In this document: one piece after another, positions 52,966-61,855 of the stretch | Numbering within the stretch: position 1 is the stretch's first letter | Layout of the letters: the number at the start of each line of letters is the position of its first letter | Origin: Prevotella sp. 10(H) | GTDB lineage: Bacteria > Bacteroidota > Bacteroidia > Bacteroidales > Dysgonomonadaceae | NCBI RefSeq assembly: GCF_000711235.1 | Contig: NZ_JOMI01000001.1 | Location: 434,001 to 498,000 of the forward strand | Length of the DNA stretch: 64,000 bases | Direction of reading: 5' to 3' | Notes under the pieces: model-generated | Told to the model about the DNA's origin: nothing | What the model saw: the letters and a program-made list of their open reading frames with translations, nothing else | Database searches by the model: none | Translations under genes and position numbers: made by a program

Positions 52966-54933
52966 TTAATGACCATTCGCTTTTTTGCTATTTAATATTA
53001 AAGGTATGCATGCGGATATGCAAATATCATATTCTCCGGAATTTCTGCCTGTCGAATCGGTTCGTAAATCATCAAATGGTCTTATATCATAATGAACATA
53101 ACGATTCTTTTTATAGGTATCTTTCAGAGTAGGATTAGCTTCTATTTCTTTTTCTTCTTCCTCGGTTACAGCTCTAAACCCGATTAATAGTTTTTCGACA
53201 TTCCATCGATTATGTTCGATATCTGCCAATATCAATATTTCGTCATGTGATAATTCACGGATATGCTCAGAATCATTTATACCTATCGATCTTAATTTTG
53301 AAACAATAGAATTTGCATTGTAGATGTTTGACCATTTGTTTGCTACCGAAAGCTTTTCCCAACCTTCTTTCAATTCGGAAGAAGCAGGAAAAGATATTGG
53401 ATTTAAAGAGTATTGATAGTAATAATCGTAAATATAATTTACCTTTTGAGCTTTTTCTATATTGATCGTGTGCAAATCAAAGCAACTATTTAGCATTCCG
53501 AATGGTTTTAGATTCTTATACTTTCTTGATTGAGATACCATTTCTAATATCGCAGAAGATGATTCTTGGCGTATCAGTACCGGTATATTATTATCATAAA
53601 TTTCATTCGGAAGATATAAACCTGCTGCCATACTTTGATTAGTACAACTAAAACACATAGCTATTGTCAATAGACTATTCTTCTCTAAAGCCCATGATTT
53701 AAACATTCCTTGTATTTGGGGAGATTCGATATTACCTTTTACAAAATCCCATTCGATATCAATAAAATCAGAGGTTGATCTGCGTGGATTCAGAGTTGTG
53801 CTGACGTCCGGCAAAGTTGCATCTGTAAAATGAGATACAGACAGATCAAATAGATTACGGAATCGACCGGTAAAGAAAAACATTTCTTGTTCAGCATTAG
53901 AATCTATAAATGTGATTTTTGTTTTTTTACCTTTGGCATTGTAGTTAGGAAAATGGGCTAAATGTGCAGCCTCGAGAGCTAAAGCAATCCCCATTTTATT
54001 CATTCCAACGATAACAAGATGGACTGATTTTTCTGAGTCTTTGGATATTGCTACCCTATCTAAGGGTTGGTAATCAATATGTTTATTTCCATTGAAACAA
54101 TCCTTGGACAGATCGGGTAAAAATACCTTTTGAGCCCATGTCTCATAAAAATTGAAAGGCCTAAAATCTATTACTGAACTGATTTCTTTCTGGATATCTG
54201 CTATTTGAAATGCAGAGAAAGTTGTTTGATATTCAAATAATACGTTACATATCAATTGGGAGTCCGATTTGATTTTTCTTATTGCTGCAATATGACGCAT
54301 GCAATCAATATTCAATGAATCACAATCCTTTTCATCATCTTCACCTAATATGAATACTTCTTTTGCTTTCTGTACTTTAATATTTTTTAAATCCTCCGGT
54401 GAATCTCGCCTTCCGTATATTACGGTTATTCTTTTCTCTTCTTTAGGTGTTAATTCGGCATGCAGCTTTAGCCTGATCTTATTGCTTCTAACTGTCGACT
54501 GAATAACAATATCAGAATTGTTATATTTAGACTCTTTACATATCTGCTTTATCAAAGAAGGCACCATGCTGTCGAATCCGATAATGATAACATGATTGGA
54601 AAATGAATAATATATCTCTCCGTTTTTAAAAAGTTCCACTCTGCGTTCCAACATATTCGATACAACTGTTACTAATACGCCGGTTAGCAAAAACATACCC
54701 GCCAATACAACAACCAGTGCCAGCCAACCGGGAATTCCCGAAGTAATTCTGTTCTGAAATGCTCCGGGATCAATGAACATCTCTAAAATAGAGGTGTGCT
54801 TGTCCGGATGAGTTATTAATAAAATTATTCCAAAGACAAAAAGTACAAAAGCGGCCAACCAAATAAGCTGTTTCCACCATGAACCGGAAAAAGACCTGTC
54901 AAATGAAAGTTTTATTGTTTTCCACAGTTTCAT
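52966..54933 (-). CDS. Two-TM protein with tandem TrkA-N/RCK-like domains and a C-terminal RyR domain (655 aa)
   Basis: Two membrane helices (LIWLAAFVLFVFGIILLIT, about 23-42; GWLALVVVLAGMFLLTGVLV, about 69-88) lead to MLERRVELFKNGE, like the linker of CASTOR/POLLUX channels. Two Rossmann TrkA-N/RCK-like units follow (HVIIIGFDSMVPSLIKQIC; VHLVIVGMNKMGIALALEAA). The C-terminal ~90 residues are a RyR domain (LADIEHNRWNVEKLLIGFRA ... YVHYDIRPFDDLR). No T-x-G-Y/F-G selectivity filter is visible between the helices. I infer a ligand-gated channel-like membrane effector with RyR as sensor. Confidence 0.75.
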   Translation of the reverse strand: MKLWKTIKLSFDRSFSGSWWKQLIWLAAFVLFVFGIILLITHPDKHTSILEMFIDPGAFQNRITSGIPGWLALVVVLAGMFLLTGVLVTVVSNMLERRVELFKNGEIYYSFSNHVIIIGFDSMVPSLIKQICKESKYNNSDIVIQSTVRSNKIRLKLHAELTPKEEKRITVIYGRRDSPEDLKNIKVQKAKEVFILGEDDEKDCDSLNIDCMRHIAAIRKIKSDSQLICNVLFEYQTTFSAFQIADIQKEISSVIDFRPFNFYETWAQKVFLPDLSKDCFNGNKHIDYQPLDRVAISKDSEKSVHLVIVGMNKMGIALALEAAHLAHFPNYNAKGKKTKITFIDSNAEQEMFFFTGRFRNLFDLSVSHFTDATLPDVSTTLNPRRSTSDFIDIEWDFVKGNIESPQIQGMFKSWALEKNSLLTIAMCFSCTNQSMAAGLYLPNEIYDNNIPVLIRQESSSAILEMVSQSRKYKNLKPFGMLNSCFDLHTINIEKAQKVNYIYDYYYQYSLNPISFPASSELKEGWEKLSVANKWSNIYNANSIVSKLRSIGINDSEHIRELSHDEILILADIEHNRWNVEKLLIGFRAVTEEEEKEIEANPTLKDTYKKNRYVHYDIRPFDDLRTDSTGRNSGEYDICISACIPLILNSKKANGH

Positions 54934-54946
54934 AATAGTTATTGTG

Positions 54947-55312
54947 TTATTTTTCGGAAAAAGTATCTTTTTCTAAACGTATTTTCCTAGCTATTTCTCT
55001 GTCTTTTAATTCATCTAGCTTTTCTTCTAATTTCATTTTGCGTTTCTGCTCATTGTCCCGGTTTTCTTCTTTTGCCTGATCTTCTTTTATTTTTCGAGCC
55101 AAATCATTGTTTTTCCGAAGCTCTTCTTTTTCAAATTTATAATTACTAAATATGAAAATAATATTAACAATGAATATCAATAAAAATACAGAATGGATAG
55201 TCCAATGTTTTTCAGTATAAATGTCCGGTGCAAAAACCACAGCATATATTATCCATATAATAGCTAACACGAAACAAATGGCATTCGGTATATTTTTTAA
55301 TTTATTATTCAT
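54947..55312 (-). CDS. Two-TM protein with C-terminal coiled coil (121 aa)
   Basis: Two hydrophobic segments (AICFVLAIIWIIYAVVFA, about 11-28; IHSVFLLIFIVNIIFIF, about 39-55) are followed by a strongly charged heptad-like helix to the end (KFEKEELRKNNDLARKIKED; EKLDELKDREIARKIRLEKD). The loop between the helices is short, so both ends are probably cytoplasmic. No family recognised. It lies 3 bp from the RyR gene and 13 bp from the RCK/RyR gene, so it is part of that unit, perhaps as a channel scaffold. Confidence 0.65.
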   Translation of the reverse strand: MNNKLKNIPNAICFVLAIIWIIYAVVFAPDIYTEKHWTIHSVFLLIFIVNIIFIFSNYKFEKEELRKNNDLARKIKEDQAKEENRDNEQKRKMKLEEKLDELKDREIARKIRLEKDTFSEK

Positions 55313-55315
55313 CTT

Positions 55316-55606
55316 TCATTTCTTTATTATTTCAAATCCAAGTTTATATATCAATTTGAGAGAAGCCAGAGCTGTTGCCCTGTCGTACAGTTTTTCATTT
55401 TCGTCTAATTCTTCATATGGAACAAGACATGGATGCAGTTTTAAAGAGTCGTCCCGCTTTAAACCGTATTGCCATCCATCATTAATTCTATTTGCAGACC
55501 ATACCTCGTGAACATTTTCGGCAATTTGTTCCAAAAGGTTCTCCAGTTCATGTGGAAGTTCTATATCATCTAGTGAAATAGGCTGTGGAATATATTTTTT
55601 CATCAT
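55316..55606 (-). CDS. Stand-alone RyR-domain protein (96 aa)
   Basis: Nearly the whole protein is a RyR domain: ELENLLEQIAENVHEVWSAN, RINDGWQYGLKRDDSLKLHP, CLVPYEELDENEKLYDRATA. The W-x-x-x-R-x-x-x-G-W and HPxxxPYxxL patterns are those found in ryanodine-receptor repeats and prokaryotic relatives. Bacterial RyR domains have been proposed, on comparative genomic grounds, to sense nucleotide-derived ligands in conflict systems. It begins the minus operon and faces the TIR genes across a 491-bp gap. Confidence 0.85.
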   Translation of the reverse strand: MMKKYIPQPISLDDIELPHELENLLEQIAENVHEVWSANRINDGWQYGLKRDDSLKLHPCLVPYEELDENEKLYDRATALASLKLIYKLGFEIIKK

Positions 55607-56097
55607 TCTTGAAATATTAATAGTACATCTAATATTTATTTCTGTTGGCTTTTATTATATCTAATTTCGAGGTTATTGTATCCAGAATCAAAATTTTAGT
55701 ATTGTACCACCTTTCATCATCTTTTACAAAACTTAGAATTAAGGATTTTTCATCCGGAAGATCAAATTAATAATGCATCATGGCAAAATTCTTCAGATAA
55801 TAAGGTAACAGTATTTGTTATTCACATGTTGTTAAATTTCACAAATATAATAAACATTTTAAGATTTAGATTTAAAGAATTAATGATATCTTTGGTGTGC
55901 TGATGTTTTATCATGAATAGATATTGATAAGTCCGCCGCTATGCAAGCAAAGTATGGACTGATAACCTTATATCTAATAGTTAATAATATGGAGAACCAC
56001 TCTGAGCGGATCTCATATTTCTTTAAAATAGAAAAACAAAAAATAGTCTGAATAACAAGATTGGGCGGATAATAAATTATATAATATATTCAGGGAT
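55607..56097. other. Divergent intergenic region of the RyR and TIR operons
   Basis: This 491-bp AT-rich region separates the two divergent operons. It holds a plus-strand -7 box (55887-55894), CAAATATA at 55842-55849 as a possible minus -7 box, and a 36-codon frame (55941-56051, MQAKYGLITLY...) that I do not support as a gene. AGTCC/GGACT and GAGA/TCTC arms in the plus leader could form hairpins. Nothing else is seen. Confidence 0.5.
55887..55894 (+). promoter_or_regulatory. -7 box candidate for the TIR operon
   Basis: TATCTTTG matches TAnnTTTG; no good TTTG lies 19-21 nt upstream. A start near 55901 would give a leader of about 200 nt before ATG 56098. Confidence 0.4.
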
Positions 56098-58791
56098 ATG
56101 GAAACAATAAGGAAATATGTTATTTCTATATGCTATAGTTCGGCAGATAATATTTGGTTGTCCGAAAATAATTCTATAGATACCCCCTACTCATTTGTAA
56201 GTAAGTTAAAAAAGAAGTTGAATGATATCTTTGATTTCTTTGAGGTCCCATTGTGTGAAAACGATCAAGATCTACGCTTCGATGATAAAAAAATAATTGA
56301 AAACACCGATATTGCATTGTTATTGATTACCGACAGTTTTTCTGATCCTTACATTTCAAAGGTCTTTTTACCATTTTTGAATAAGGAAAAAAATGAAAAT
56401 AATATATCAATATTCCCTATATTGGCATCGAGTCTGTCCGAACCAACCATTAATAAACTTCAGAATCTATTTTCGACATACAATGTTTTACCGGATAATG
56501 TCCACGATTTGGAATCTATATATGCATCTGACCATAAAAGGGGAGAGGCTGTAGCAATAGATATCATAAACAATCTTTTCAGAAAAGGAAAGAACATGAG
56601 AATAGAAACGGATCTGTATTCGGAAATAAAGCAAAAAAGAAGTATAAGTTTGGCTACAAAATATATAGACGATTACAAAGATAAAGGTATATATATAAAT
56701 GATGTTAACAAATTGCTGAAAAGCATGCTAGCCTTGCAAAAAGAGGATGATGACTACAACAGGGCAGTAAAAGACAACACAAAAGTGGCTTTAAAAGCAT
56801 TCATGATAAAATACCCTAAGAGTAAATATCGCCTTCAAATTTTAACAATATTGGAACGTTTGGATGAAGAATATAATAATGAAGCTAAAACGGAATTTGA
56901 AAAACTGGACAAAAATGATATAATATGCCTAAGAGCGTTCCTTGAAGAATATCCTAATATACCTCAAAGCAAAAAGGTAAAAGAGTATATAGCCAATCTT
57001 GAAAAAGATGCATACCAAGTATTTAAGGAATCCGATAATATCACTCTAGTAATGGAGTGCGCCAAGGCTCTCAATTTTACGAAATACAAAGACAAAGTAC
57101 AAGACAAAATAAAAAGACTGGACAGGAAAGCATACAATAAAGCTTTGAAGAAAGGAACGGTAGAGGCGTTTAAGGAATATCTCACGCTATGTCCCGAAGG
57201 GGAATATACCGAAATCGCAAAGAAAAAAATACGTTCGGTAAAGAAGATGAATAAGTTTAAAAAGAACTGGAAAAAAGTATCACTCATATTTATAGTGTCA
57301 GTAGCACTGATCTCCTATCCCTTTTACAAGTGGATTTTGATAGAATCTTATTCGTTGCATTGTTATGTTACCGGCATTCACGAACAAATACCCTTCGAAC
57401 TGGAGTATGAAAAATTGGATAAGATAGATTATTATGATGCACCTATCTACTCCTATGTTAACTACAAAATATGCAAGGATGTTTCACATGAAGACACACT
57501 TGTATGGAACGGTATCCGGTATACAGAGAGCGGCATGATTGAAAAAGCCAGAGAGGCATTCGAAAAAGCAACTTATAGTCCTTCGGCTATGTATAACCTA
57601 GCCGTGCTGTATTTGTATCACAGTATCAGAAATGATGATAAAGGCAATAAATATATGAAACTGGCTACTGCAATGGGACATCCCATAGCAGAATTTCACG
57701 AACTATTAAAACCGTATAAAGAACTTTCAAATACGGTACTGCCTCCCCGCACTGAGTTAATGAAAATTAAAGACCGCCTGCATCAAATCGCAGATAAGGG
57801 CTATAAACAAGCCAACTTATCGCTAGGAAATATATATTTCAGGCTGGGTGACGAGAAAAACGCAATTGAAAATTATCGGATAGCTGCCCCTGAAGGTTAC
57901 GCGGCTGCGATCAAGAACTTAATAAAGATTTACAATAAAAATAAGCAGCTTGAAACGGCATATTCTTTTACCGAAGATATGTTTAATCTAAATAATCATA
58001 ATTATGAACTAAATTTTGTAAAAGACCTGTATATAGCATATACTTACCATGGCATAGGTTGCAAAGAAGATAAAGAAAAGGCCTTTTCCGTATTAAAAGA
58101 TATTTGTGATAAAGATATTTCTTTCAACAATAAAACCAAGCAACTGAGTCTGGCCAAGATGTATTATAATGGCTATGGAACAGCTATGGATAAAGAGGCT
58201 GCTTTCAAAATACTATATGCAATCTATTACGATAAGGATGGTAATCTGCTTACTAATTTAGGATCGGCTTTCGACCCCGATTTATACCATTTGGCTCAAC
58301 TATTTTTCTTAAGCGACTTCTCAACCGACTATGCCAAAGCGATTGAGTGTTATGATTTATTTATACAAAAGACATCTGATAAAGAACTTAAAAAAGATGC
58401 TCTATACGCACTGGGGCGGCTTCATACTTTCACCGCATACGGGCATCGCGACATGCACAAAGCCCGTACATACTATGATCAGGGGGCGCATCTGGATGAT
58501 AAAAGGGCACACAATGCTCTGGGTGTTTTGTATTCACAGAGAAAAGCTCTGAACGATCCGGAGAAGTCTGCTTATCATTTTCAACAGGTAATAAATGATG
58601 ATAAGACTGTAAACGCCAATGCTACTACGAATGCTTATTATAATTTAGGAAGGCTCTATTATTATGGGATGAACGGTTATCCGAGAAAACCGGATTTAGC
58701 TAAAGAATATTTACAAAAAGCATTAGAACGCGGTTGCGAAAATGCCAAACCAATATTATCTGATAAACGGCTATGGATAGAATTGAGGTGA
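56098..58791 (+). CDS. Degenerate TIR - repeat - TM - Sel1-repeat protein (897 aa)
   Basis: Residues 1-165 are a TIR-like domain (KYVISICYSSADNIWLSENN; ENTDIALLLITDSFSDPYIS) aligning well with the next gene. The catalytic Glu position is Phe90 (YISKVFLPF versus YILNEELPY). Residues ~170-390 are helical repeats with YPKSKY/YPNIPQSKK/CPEGEY corners. A TM helix at about 394-414 (VSLIFIVSVALISYPFYKWI), preceded by Lys-rich sequence, predicts a cytoplasmic N-terminus. The C-terminal ~450 residues contain Sel1-like repeats (LAKMYYNGYGTAMDKEAAFK; LGRLYYYGMNGYPRKPDLAK). Probably a regulatory partner of the active TIR paralogue. Confidence 0.8.
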   Translation: METIRKYVISICYSSADNIWLSENNSIDTPYSFVSKLKKKLNDIFDFFEVPLCENDQDLRFDDKKIIENTDIALLLITDSFSDPYISKVFLPFLNKEKNENNISIFPILASSLSEPTINKLQNLFSTYNVLPDNVHDLESIYASDHKRGEAVAIDIINNLFRKGKNMRIETDLYSEIKQKRSISLATKYIDDYKDKGIYINDVNKLLKSMLALQKEDDDYNRAVKDNTKVALKAFMIKYPKSKYRLQILTILERLDEEYNNEAKTEFEKLDKNDIICLRAFLEEYPNIPQSKKVKEYIANLEKDAYQVFKESDNITLVMECAKALNFTKYKDKVQDKIKRLDRKAYNKALKKGTVEAFKEYLTLCPEGEYTEIAKKKIRSVKKMNKFKKNWKKVSLIFIVSVALISYPFYKWILIESYSLHCYVTGIHEQIPFELEYEKLDKIDYYDAPIYSYVNYKICKDVSHEDTLVWNGIRYTESGMIEKAREAFEKATYSPSAMYNLAVLYLYHSIRNDDKGNKYMKLATAMGHPIAEFHELLKPYKELSNTVLPPRTELMKIKDRLHQIADKGYKQANLSLGNIYFRLGDEKNAIENYRIAAPEGYAAAIKNLIKIYNKNKQLETAYSFTEDMFNLNNHNYELNFVKDLYIAYTYHGIGCKEDKEKAFSVLKDICDKDISFNNKTKQLSLAKMYYNGYGTAMDKEAAFKILYAIYYDKDGNLLTNLGSAFDPDLYHLAQLFFLSDFSTDYAKAIECYDLFIQKTSDKELKKDALYALGRLHTFTAYGHRDMHKARTYYDQGAHLDDKRAHNALGVLYSQRKALNDPEKSAYHFQQVINDDKTVNANATTNAYYNLGRLYYYGMNGYPRKPDLAKEYLQKALERGCENAKPILSDKRLWIELR

Positions 58792-61484
58792 AAGTTAAGA
58801 TATTTGTAAGTTATTGTCATCGCGACCGAAGATGGGTTTCTTCAGATAGTACTGTAAAACTAAAGAATGACCCTAATTCGGAGAGGAGTCTTATCGAACA
58901 TATAAACCGGTACATATCTCAGAAAGCTGAAATATGGGTCGACCATAATCTGATCGGGGGTGATGATTTCACCCCAATAATAAAGCAAAAAATAACAGAC
59001 GCACAAATCGTAATACTTATTATTACTGAGGATTTCAGTTTTAGCAATTATATACTTAATGAAGAATTACCATATATTGAGAATAGATATAAAAATAAAA
59101 AGACAGAGGTAATTCCTTTACTGGTTTCCCCCCTCTCTAACAACGCCCGGGAAGAATTGACCAAATTATTAAAAGGTCACAAAACCCTCATCAATGAAAC
59201 CGATGACTTGGATACCCTGTTTCACGAAAGCAAATACCGATATGATAAAGCGTTAAATGATATAGTTGATAAAATCTCAGCCATCGTAGAAAAATGCCAT
59301 AAAGAAAAAACAATATACGAGTTAGCCAAAAGGGATACAAGAAATATGGAAGCCTGCGATCAATATCTTGCAGAATATCCTGAAGGAAGATTCGTAGAAG
59401 AAATACAGCAATTAAAAAAGGAAATAGTAAAATCTATCCATGACGAAAAACTTTTCCGGGAAGTAATAGCAACCGAGTCTATAGACAACTATGAAGAATT
59501 TTTAAAGCATCAGCAAGACAGCAAATATTATGCACTGGTGAAAAAAGTCTATCTCGGGCTAAAAGACAAGCTAAAGGAAGAAGAGGAATCGGATTTCCAT
59601 ACTTTGGAAGATAATAATCCCCGTATGTTTTATGATTTTATTGTAAAATACCCAGATAGCAAATATAAGGAAGATGTTTCGAAAAGAATAAAGTACATTG
59701 AAAAACAAGAGTATAAAAATTTGCCTAAAAAACCGACATTAGAATTACTCGAAGAGTTTTTAGAACGACATCCTACAGGCAATTATGTGAACGATATCCA
59801 AGGAAGAATAGATCGCATACACGACTTTAATAACAGAAAAGATGATGCCAATTTCCGTTACGCATGTAATAAAAATACCATTGAAGCATACGATGATTAT
59901 ATATATGAAGGAGGGAAATGGGTAGAACAAGCCGAAAAAGCCAAGAACAAGCTTATAAAAGAGGAAACAACACTGTACAAAGTAAAACATTTTCTCTATA
60001 GAGGCAGATATATTCTTATTATCGCCCTGGCCGTATTATTACCGATTATCGGATATCAAATATATGAAGCCAATAAAACGCTGCCGCTGGACAATGGTGC
60101 CGATATCAATTATTCGGAATATAAAATGAGTCATGAATTAAATCCCGATAGATGGAATTCTAATTTAGTGAATGGTACAGAGGGCTTAAATATTCAAAAT
60201 AATTTCAATTATATTGAATCGGAGACTGATACAGTTATGAACAAAGCAATACAATTATGTAAGAGTTCATATGTAAAAGATATAGATACCGGAAAAAAAT
60301 TATTATATGATGCTGCTCTTAATGATCCTTTGGCTATGTATAATATGGCCATTTTCGAGCATAAAAATAAAGGAGATTGTATGACGTGGCTAGAAAAAGC
60401 AGCCGGTAAAGGATTTGCTGAAGCTCAATATCTGAAAGTTATTTACCCGTTACGGAATAATTTATATTTGAGAAATTTAACAACAAATGAGATAGGGCAA
60501 ATAATCAGAAATCTGGAAATACCTTCATCTAATGGTCATGGAGAAGCAACATATATCATTGCCAAACTATACAGCCAACTGGGTAATAAAGATAAAATGC
60601 TTGAAAAATATCACCTTGGCGTTGAACAAACCTCTACCAAATCAATAATTAATCTCGTTCATTACTATGATCAAAAGAAAGACTATTCAACAACATTCAA
60701 AATATTATCAGACGTTGTAAGCAAACATCCTTCTATCGATGATCCGAAAATTAGAATTATATTAGCCAAATCTTACTTTCTGGGATATGGTTGTAAAAAA
60801 GATACATTGGAGGCTTACCGGATTATAAACAAAGGTTATGATCTTAACGGTAGCAGTTCATTGTCTGATATTCAGGCAGCCATGAGGTATAATGGTGAAG
60901 GTTGTCAGTCAGATGCTAAAACAGCTTTCGATCTGCTCTACTCCAGATCTGCAAACCGAAGGCACAGTATAAATGTAGATGATGTTTTTCACCTCGGATT
61001 AATGTATTATAACGGAAAAGGTACTACTCAAAACATGGATAGCGCCATATCGTGTTTTAATAGGATTGTGACTAAAGAGAAATCATATAGCCACCAATTA
61101 GAAATGTTCTACGTATCTCATTTTATGTTAGGTAAGCTATATATGAATATAGATCAGGCGAAAAGTCTTCATCACCTCGAAGAAGCCGCAACATACGGGG
61201 ATAATAAAAATGCATGGAATCTGCTGGGTTGTATGTATTTACAAGGTTCGAATGGTGTAAAAAAAGATACGAAACGCGGTATGGATTATTTGAGAAAAGC
61301 TATAGAAAAGAAATCCGATAATGATTATTTTTCGGTAGAAGCCCTTTTCAATATAGGTTTGATATACTATTACGGAGGTTATGGTGTAAAAAAAGATAAA
61401 GTAATGGGGGAAGATTATTTAAGGCGGGCAGCTAAGCACCGGCATTCGAAGGCTCAAAAAACAATCAAGGAAATGTATAGCTGA
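58773..61484 (+). CDS. TIR - repeat - TM - Sel1-repeat protein with intact catalytic Glu (903 aa)
   Basis: Residues ~8-170 are a TIR domain: VKIFVSYCHRDRRWVSSDST, IWVDHNLIGGDDFTPIIKQK, VILIITEDFSFSNYILNEEL with Glu97/Glu98. Helical repeats with YPEGRF, YPDSKY and HPTGNY corners follow, then a TM helix at about 411-431 (YILIIALAVLLPIIGYQIYE) and Sel1 repeats (LGLMYYNGKGTTQNMDSAIS; NIGLIYYYGGYGVKKDKVMG). TIR domains of this type can hydrolyse or cyclise NAD+. The ATG at 58773 overlaps the upstream gene by 19 bp; GTG 58788, overlapping its stop as GTGA, is an alternative. Confidence 0.85.
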   Translation: MDRIEVKVKIFVSYCHRDRRWVSSDSTVKLKNDPNSERSLIEHINRYISQKAEIWVDHNLIGGDDFTPIIKQKITDAQIVILIITEDFSFSNYILNEELPYIENRYKNKKTEVIPLLVSPLSNNAREELTKLLKGHKTLINETDDLDTLFHESKYRYDKALNDIVDKISAIVEKCHKEKTIYELAKRDTRNMEACDQYLAEYPEGRFVEEIQQLKKEIVKSIHDEKLFREVIATESIDNYEEFLKHQQDSKYYALVKKVYLGLKDKLKEEEESDFHTLEDNNPRMFYDFIVKYPDSKYKEDVSKRIKYIEKQEYKNLPKKPTLELLEEFLERHPTGNYVNDIQGRIDRIHDFNNRKDDANFRYACNKNTIEAYDDYIYEGGKWVEQAEKAKNKLIKEETTLYKVKHFLYRGRYILIIALAVLLPIIGYQIYEANKTLPLDNGADINYSEYKMSHELNPDRWNSNLVNGTEGLNIQNNFNYIESETDTVMNKAIQLCKSSYVKDIDTGKKLLYDAALNDPLAMYNMAIFEHKNKGDCMTWLEKAAGKGFAEAQYLKVIYPLRNNLYLRNLTTNEIGQIIRNLEIPSSNGHGEATYIIAKLYSQLGNKDKMLEKYHLGVEQTSTKSIINLVHYYDQKKDYSTTFKILSDVVSKHPSIDDPKIRIILAKSYFLGYGCKKDTLEAYRIINKGYDLNGSSSLSDIQAAMRYNGEGCQSDAKTAFDLLYSRSANRRHSINVDDVFHLGLMYYNGKGTTQNMDSAISCFNRIVTKEKSYSHQLEMFYVSHFMLGKLYMNIDQAKSLHHLEEAATYGDNKNAWNLLGCMYLQGSNGVKKDTKRGMDYLRKAIEKKSDNDYFSVEALFNIGLIYYYGGYGVKKDKVMGEDYLRRAAKHRHSKAQKTIKEMYS

Positions 61485-61545
61485 TCTTAAGGCTATATTA
61501 CAGATTTATAACCGTTAGCAGCCGAAAGAATTCATCCTTATAATC

Positions 61546-61839
61546 ATGGCGGCATTTTTTATAGTCAACATTCAAATACCGGATAAAACTGACCGTGACA
61601 ATTATGACGAATATATTGCACGGGTTAAACCGATTGTCGAAAGTTACGGGGGCAGGTACATTGTCCGCAGCGAACACATATTGCTTTTTGCAGGTGACGG
61701 GAAGCCCGATAGAGTAATCATCATTGAATTCGACGACAGGCAACAACTCGACAACTGCTTTGCCTCGTTGGAGTATGCCTCAGTAAAAGGATTGCGGGAA
61801 AACAATGTTAAGACTGAAGCCTACATCGTAGAACAGTAA
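61546..61839 (+). CDS. DUF1330-family protein (97 aa)
   Basis: MAAFFIVNIQIPDKTDRDNY, then YDEYIARVKPIVESYGGRYI, VRSEHILLFAGDGKPDRVII, and EFDDRQQLDNCFASLEYASV match the DUF1330 ferredoxin-like alpha/beta dimer fold over its full normal length. Function unknown. It ends 17 bp before the convergent gene on the minus strand and 61 bp after the TIR operon, so it is probably not part of the defence cluster. Confidence 0.85.
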   Translation: MAAFFIVNIQIPDKTDRDNYDEYIARVKPIVESYGGRYIVRSEHILLFAGDGKPDRVIIIEFDDRQQLDNCFASLEYASVKGLRENNVKTEAYIVEQ

Positions 61840-61855
61840 AACGCCTCCTGTGAAT

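Noticed and set aside
55941-56051. 36-codon frame in the TIR leader
   Set aside because: Too short and AT-driven, with no ribosome-binding site or similarity; kept only as a note in the intergenic entry.
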